Made by a program: the position numbers and the translations under genes
The notes under the pieces: generated by a model
Seen by the model: the letters and a program-made list of their open reading frames with translations, nothing else
The model's database searches: none
Told to the model about the DNA's origin: nothing
DNA from: a virus
Length of the DNA: 28,261 bases
IMG/VR virus record: IMGVR_UViG_3300021061_000046
Span: 1 to 28,261 of that record
Reading direction: 5' to 3' (one strand)
Shown: positions 26,173 to 28,261 of the stretch, piece after piece
Layout: every line of letters begins with the position of its first letter
How positions within the stretch are numbered: position 1 is the stretch's first letter

Positions 26173-27003
26173 CTAGTATGGATAGTAATTGCTGATTGGC
26201 CCAAGAAGTCTGCTACCGCTACTCTGAGGCTGATAGATTGGGTTATAAATTGATTCACCGCTTGAGCTGGAAATTAATGAATTGGTTGCTCCAAATCTCG
26301 AACCAGCTAAACCTGCTCCTGCGTTTAAGAATTGACCGCCAGTACCAGACGGGCCGAATCCTCCAGCGAGTCCACCACCAACAACTCCAAGAGCTGATAC
26401 GTATGGATTTCCACCGCCCAATGCAAATGCCCCAAGACCACCACCAATTGCTCCAGTTAACCCACCCATCAATCCTCCACGTTGTTGAGGCTGTGAAAGT
26501 AAAGCCGCCGCAACTTGATTCTCATAGTTCTGAAGAGCAAATTGATTCATTTGGTTTTGGTTATTCAGTCCAGTATTTCCGATTGCTTGTGCTGTGTTAA
26601 GTCCAGAACCGTAAAGACTAATTCTGTTAGATAAGGCTCTGTTAATATCTGCAATTCCGGCTTCTGCTCCTGCGGCAGTTAAAGCGGCGAGATAATCAGA
26701 ATTGTAATTTCCTAACGCTGAAGCTGTGGTTGAACCTGTTAACTGGTTATTCGCTTCAAGCGTGTTTGTAATGTTCTGCATACCCAAACGATACGAAGGC
26801 TCTAAAGATGCCTGAAGTCTTTGTAAAGTCAGGTTTGTAATCTCAGGATTTGTTTCAATCGTTTCCTGAAGAAGTGGCGGAAGACCCTCCAAACTTAATA
26901 ATTTAGGAACTTGTCCTTTTAGTGTTTCCTGTGACCAACCAACATTTGGGTCAGCTTGGAAACTAGGTGCGGCTGGAATTGATGGTGCTTTTGACTTGCT
27001 CAC
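26173..27003 (-). CDS. Glycine-rich internal virion protein
   Basis: 276 aa. N-terminal Pro-rich (SKSKAPSIPAAPSFQADPNV), then helical with LEPSYRLGMQNITNTLEANN and many Asn/Gln. A Gly-rich hydrophobic core (GGLTGAIGGGLGAFALGGGN) near residues 180-235 could insert in membranes. The end is aromatic (LLGPISNYYPY). First of three consecutive ejection-like genes, as in podovirus internal-core clusters. Overlaps the 148-aa gene by 41 bp. Confidence 0.6.
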   Translation of the reverse strand: MSKSKAPSIPAAPSFQADPNVGWSQETLKGQVPKLLSLEGLPPLLQETIETNPEITNLTLQRLQASLEPSYRLGMQNITNTLEANNQLTGSTTASALGNYNSDYLAALTAAGAEAGIADINRALSNRISLYGSGLNTAQAIGNTGLNNQNQMNQFALQNYENQVAAALLSQPQQRGGLMGGLTGAIGGGLGAFALGGGNPYVSALGVVGGGLAGGFGPSGTGGQFLNAGAGLAGSRFGATNSLISSSSGESIYNPIYQPQSSGSRLLGPISNYYPY

Positions 27004-27409
27004 GTTTTCTCCTCAAATTGTATCTAGCCAGGTCAAAGTTATTCCCCCGCCTGTGAAAGATAAGTTCTTCAACATTTTCTAATTTCATGTAATCTCTTAG
27101 CATCTTGAGTAATACCAACATATTGTCCGATTCACTGACTGCCATAGAAACGTATAGAATCTTGCCGCCTTCTTGCGCTGGCATTTCATCGCCGTATTCT
27201 TCTTTCCATTCAGGAATCCTATAAGCAATAACGAAAGCTGAAGCATCATGGTTTGTGTATAAATATCCTCTTGCGTGTGCGAATAATAGAATCTTAGGCC
27301 ACTGGTAAAGCGGTGTTTCGGGATTAATATTTTTTTCCCGAATCATTCTCATACACTTCGTTAGAAGTGTTAGCTGGTTCACTTTATTTTGCGCTCCAAC
27401 CGCTTCCAT
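26963..27409 (-). CDS. 148-aa protein, possible acetyltransferase-like fold
   Basis: Begins MEAVGAQNKVNQLTLLTKCM. The middle has alternating strands (GGKILYVSMAVSESDNMLVL followed by LKMLRDYM) then ELIFHRRGNNFDLARYNLRR, an order (beta4-beta5 plus helix) compatible with a GNAT-like fold; the pyrophosphate loop is not clear. Similar small proteins occur in podovirus structural blocks. It overlaps both neighbours (26 and 41 bp). Confidence 0.45.
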   Translation of the reverse strand: MEAVGAQNKVNQLTLLTKCMRMIREKNINPETPLYQWPKILLFAHARGYLYTNHDASAFVIAYRIPEWKEEYGDEMPAQEGGKILYVSMAVSESDNMLVLLKMLRDYMKLENVEELIFHRRGNNFDLARYNLRRKREQVKSTINSSRT

Positions 27410-27644
27410 CTGTTCCTGATTCCTTTACATATAAAGTTGTATTCGCACCGCCGTCTAAGCGAAGATAAAGACTTCCTACCTTCGCCTGAACCACGTTAAG
27501 CGGTGAGCCGTAACCTTTAAAAATTCTCACTTGTTCACCATCACCAGCGGCAACTTCAAAAAGAATCTGAAGCATCCGGTTAAGTTCTTCTACCCCGTTT
27601 GCTGATTTGAAGTGTTCTGTGGTAAGTTGAACCCAACCGTCCAT
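27384..27644 (-). CDS. 86-aa virion-associated protein
   Basis: MDGWVQLTTEHFKSANGVEE leads to a helix and then a beta hairpin set (VVQAKVGSLYLRLDGGANTT, LYVKESGTDGSGWSAK). The C-terminal pattern G..Y.R.DGG...LYVKE.G....GW.A recurs in phage head or tail proteins. It overlaps the 148-aa gene and abuts the coiled-coil gene. Confidence 0.65.
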   Translation of the reverse strand: MDGWVQLTTEHFKSANGVEELNRMLQILFEVAAGDGEQVRIFKGYGSPLNVVQAKVGSLYLRLDGGANTTLYVKESGTDGSGWSAK

Positions 27645-27814
27645 TATGCGTCTTTCTTTAATTCAAGTAGTTTTCTGTTGATTTCGTTGCGTCTTAATTT
27701 CTGAATTTCTATTTTGGCTTGGAGTGTGTCTATTTTCTTATTCACATCCACTTTTAATTGTTCAAGCCTTTCAATCTCAGCGAGTAAGGCAAGCTTTGAA
27801 TCGTCAGTAACCAT
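27644..27814 (-). CDS. 56-aa coiled-coil protein
   Basis: MVTDDSKLALLAEIERLEQL continues with heptads through VNKKIDTLQAKIEIQKLRRN, a near-complete coiled coil. It overlaps the stop codon of the fibre-type protein upstream and the ATG of the gene after it (single-base TAATG-type overlaps). Possibly a small virion connector or chaperone. Confidence 0.65.
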   Translation of the reverse strand: MVTDDSKLALLAEIERLEQLKVDVNKKIDTLQAKIEIQKLRRNEINRKLLELKKDA

Positions 27815-28261
27815 TAGACTTTTATCTCCGTAATGGTAATGCTTGAAGCCATAACACCGCCAAGTAACCTAGCTCCAGAATCCCCATTAAGATTTGTTTG
27901 TGAACCGCTAAGACCACCAGCACGAACTGTGAAAGTCATTTCAGATGTTGTTGGTGCTGTCATGTAATGGGTAAACTTCATTGAAATCATACCTCCAGCA
28001 GTTACATAGCTTTTTTGAGCAGCAACCGCTGTACTTGGGTCGGGGTCACCAGAATAACTCTTGAACAATCCTGCAATTATCGTAGTGCCTGAACTTCCTA
28101 TACATAAAACAACATCAATTTTTAGTTTGTTACTTGCGCTTGTTGGGGTTATGGTACGAGATAAATATTGGTCGCCTTCTGTTACAAGGGGTGGTGAATC
28201 ATCATTTACCATGTTAGTCGTTCCGCTTGCAAATGCTCCAGTTTGTGTGTTAACGGTTTGA
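27814..28261 (-). CDS. Fibre-type virion protein (partial, N-terminus beyond right edge)
   Basis: The frame stays open from ATG 28212 upstream to the window end, reading QTVNTQTGAFASGTTN, so the gene starts outside. The blocks VTEGDQYLSRTITPTSASNK and GARLLGGVMASSITITEIKV are a strong signature of a beta-sandwich domain found in phage head or tail fibres and decoration proteins. It ends at 27814, overlapping the coiled-coil gene. It is the first virion gene read after the unseen portal and coat region. Confidence 0.75.
   Translation of the reverse strand, partial: QTVNTQTGAFASGTTNMVNDDSPPLVTEGDQYLSRTITPTSASNKLKIDVVLCIGSSGTTIIAGLFKSYSGDPDPSTAVAAQKSYVTAGGMISMKFTHYMTAPTTSEMTFTVRAGGLSGSQTNLNGDSGARLLGGVMASSITITEIKV

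Noticed and set aside
1-28261. CRISPR arrays, insertion sequences and tRNA genes
   Set aside because: I found no regularly spaced long repeats, no transposase motifs and no cloverleaf with a T-arm in the window by eye.

Overview
The window is phage DNA from end to end; I see no bacterial housekeeping genes. It looks like about 28 kb of a larger, probably temperate, podovirus-like genome. A host with Shine-Dalgarno translation initiation is indicated by many GGAG/AAGGAG sites. A Gram-negative host is suggested, not proven, by a spanin-like lipoprotein nested in a membrane-protein gene, a NinG-like nuclease and several Sec signal peptides. The DNA is AT-rich and very compact, with many ATGA/TAATG overlaps.

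Layout. (1) 1-1859, minus strand: terminase large subunit (C-terminus off the left edge), a small protein, terminase small subunit and a 49-aa protein. (2) 1860-2297: control region with divergent promoters. The leftward unit has a near-consensus promoter, helically phased repeats, a hairpin-bearing leader of about 115 nt and an intrinsic terminator directly before the terminase genes. This arrangement resembles a lambda pR'/tR'-type late switch. The rightward unit has a promoter with a palindromic operator in its spacer. (3) 2298-16343, plus strand: early region with dozens of tiny genes (ribbon-helix-helix protein, Cys-pair zinc-binding proteins, one-helix membrane peptides, a Tad2-like protein), a XerC/D-like tyrosine recombinase (4451-5296), a helix-turn-helix regulator, a secreted lytic transglycosylase, a replication block (replisome-organiser-like protein, PD-(D/E)XK nuclease, SSB-like protein), a SprT-like metalloprotease and a NinG-like HNH protein. 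Two stretches look like structured RNAs: 5840-5972, with its own promoter and terminator, and 13588-13834. (4) 16335-16501: junction of the converging early and late units, with a large hairpin. (5) 16508-28261, minus strand: late genes read right to left. They are a fibre-type protein cut by the right edge, small virion proteins, three ejection/internal-virion-like proteins, a fibre-associated protein, a beta-helix spike, a LamG-like adhesin, lysis-type membrane proteins and a DEDD exonuclease. A six-gene cassette at 22488-23672 interrupts this unit, and five of its genes face the opposite way.

How it fits together. Portal, scaffold and coat genes are absent. Terminase leaves by the left edge and virion genes enter from the right edge, both on the minus strand. 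If the genome is circular or circularly permuted, one leftward late unit could start near 1975, pass through terminase and the unseen head genes, and re-enter at 28261. Early genes are driven from about 2270 and possibly from internal promoters such as 5805-5833.

The most unusual items are the attenuated late promoter, the promoter-pseudoknot-terminator RNA before the transglycosylase, the 250-nt structured element near 13.7 kb, an exonuclease whose only sensible start codon is ACG, signal peptides on two fibre-type proteins, and an apparently leaderless gene in the reversed cassette.
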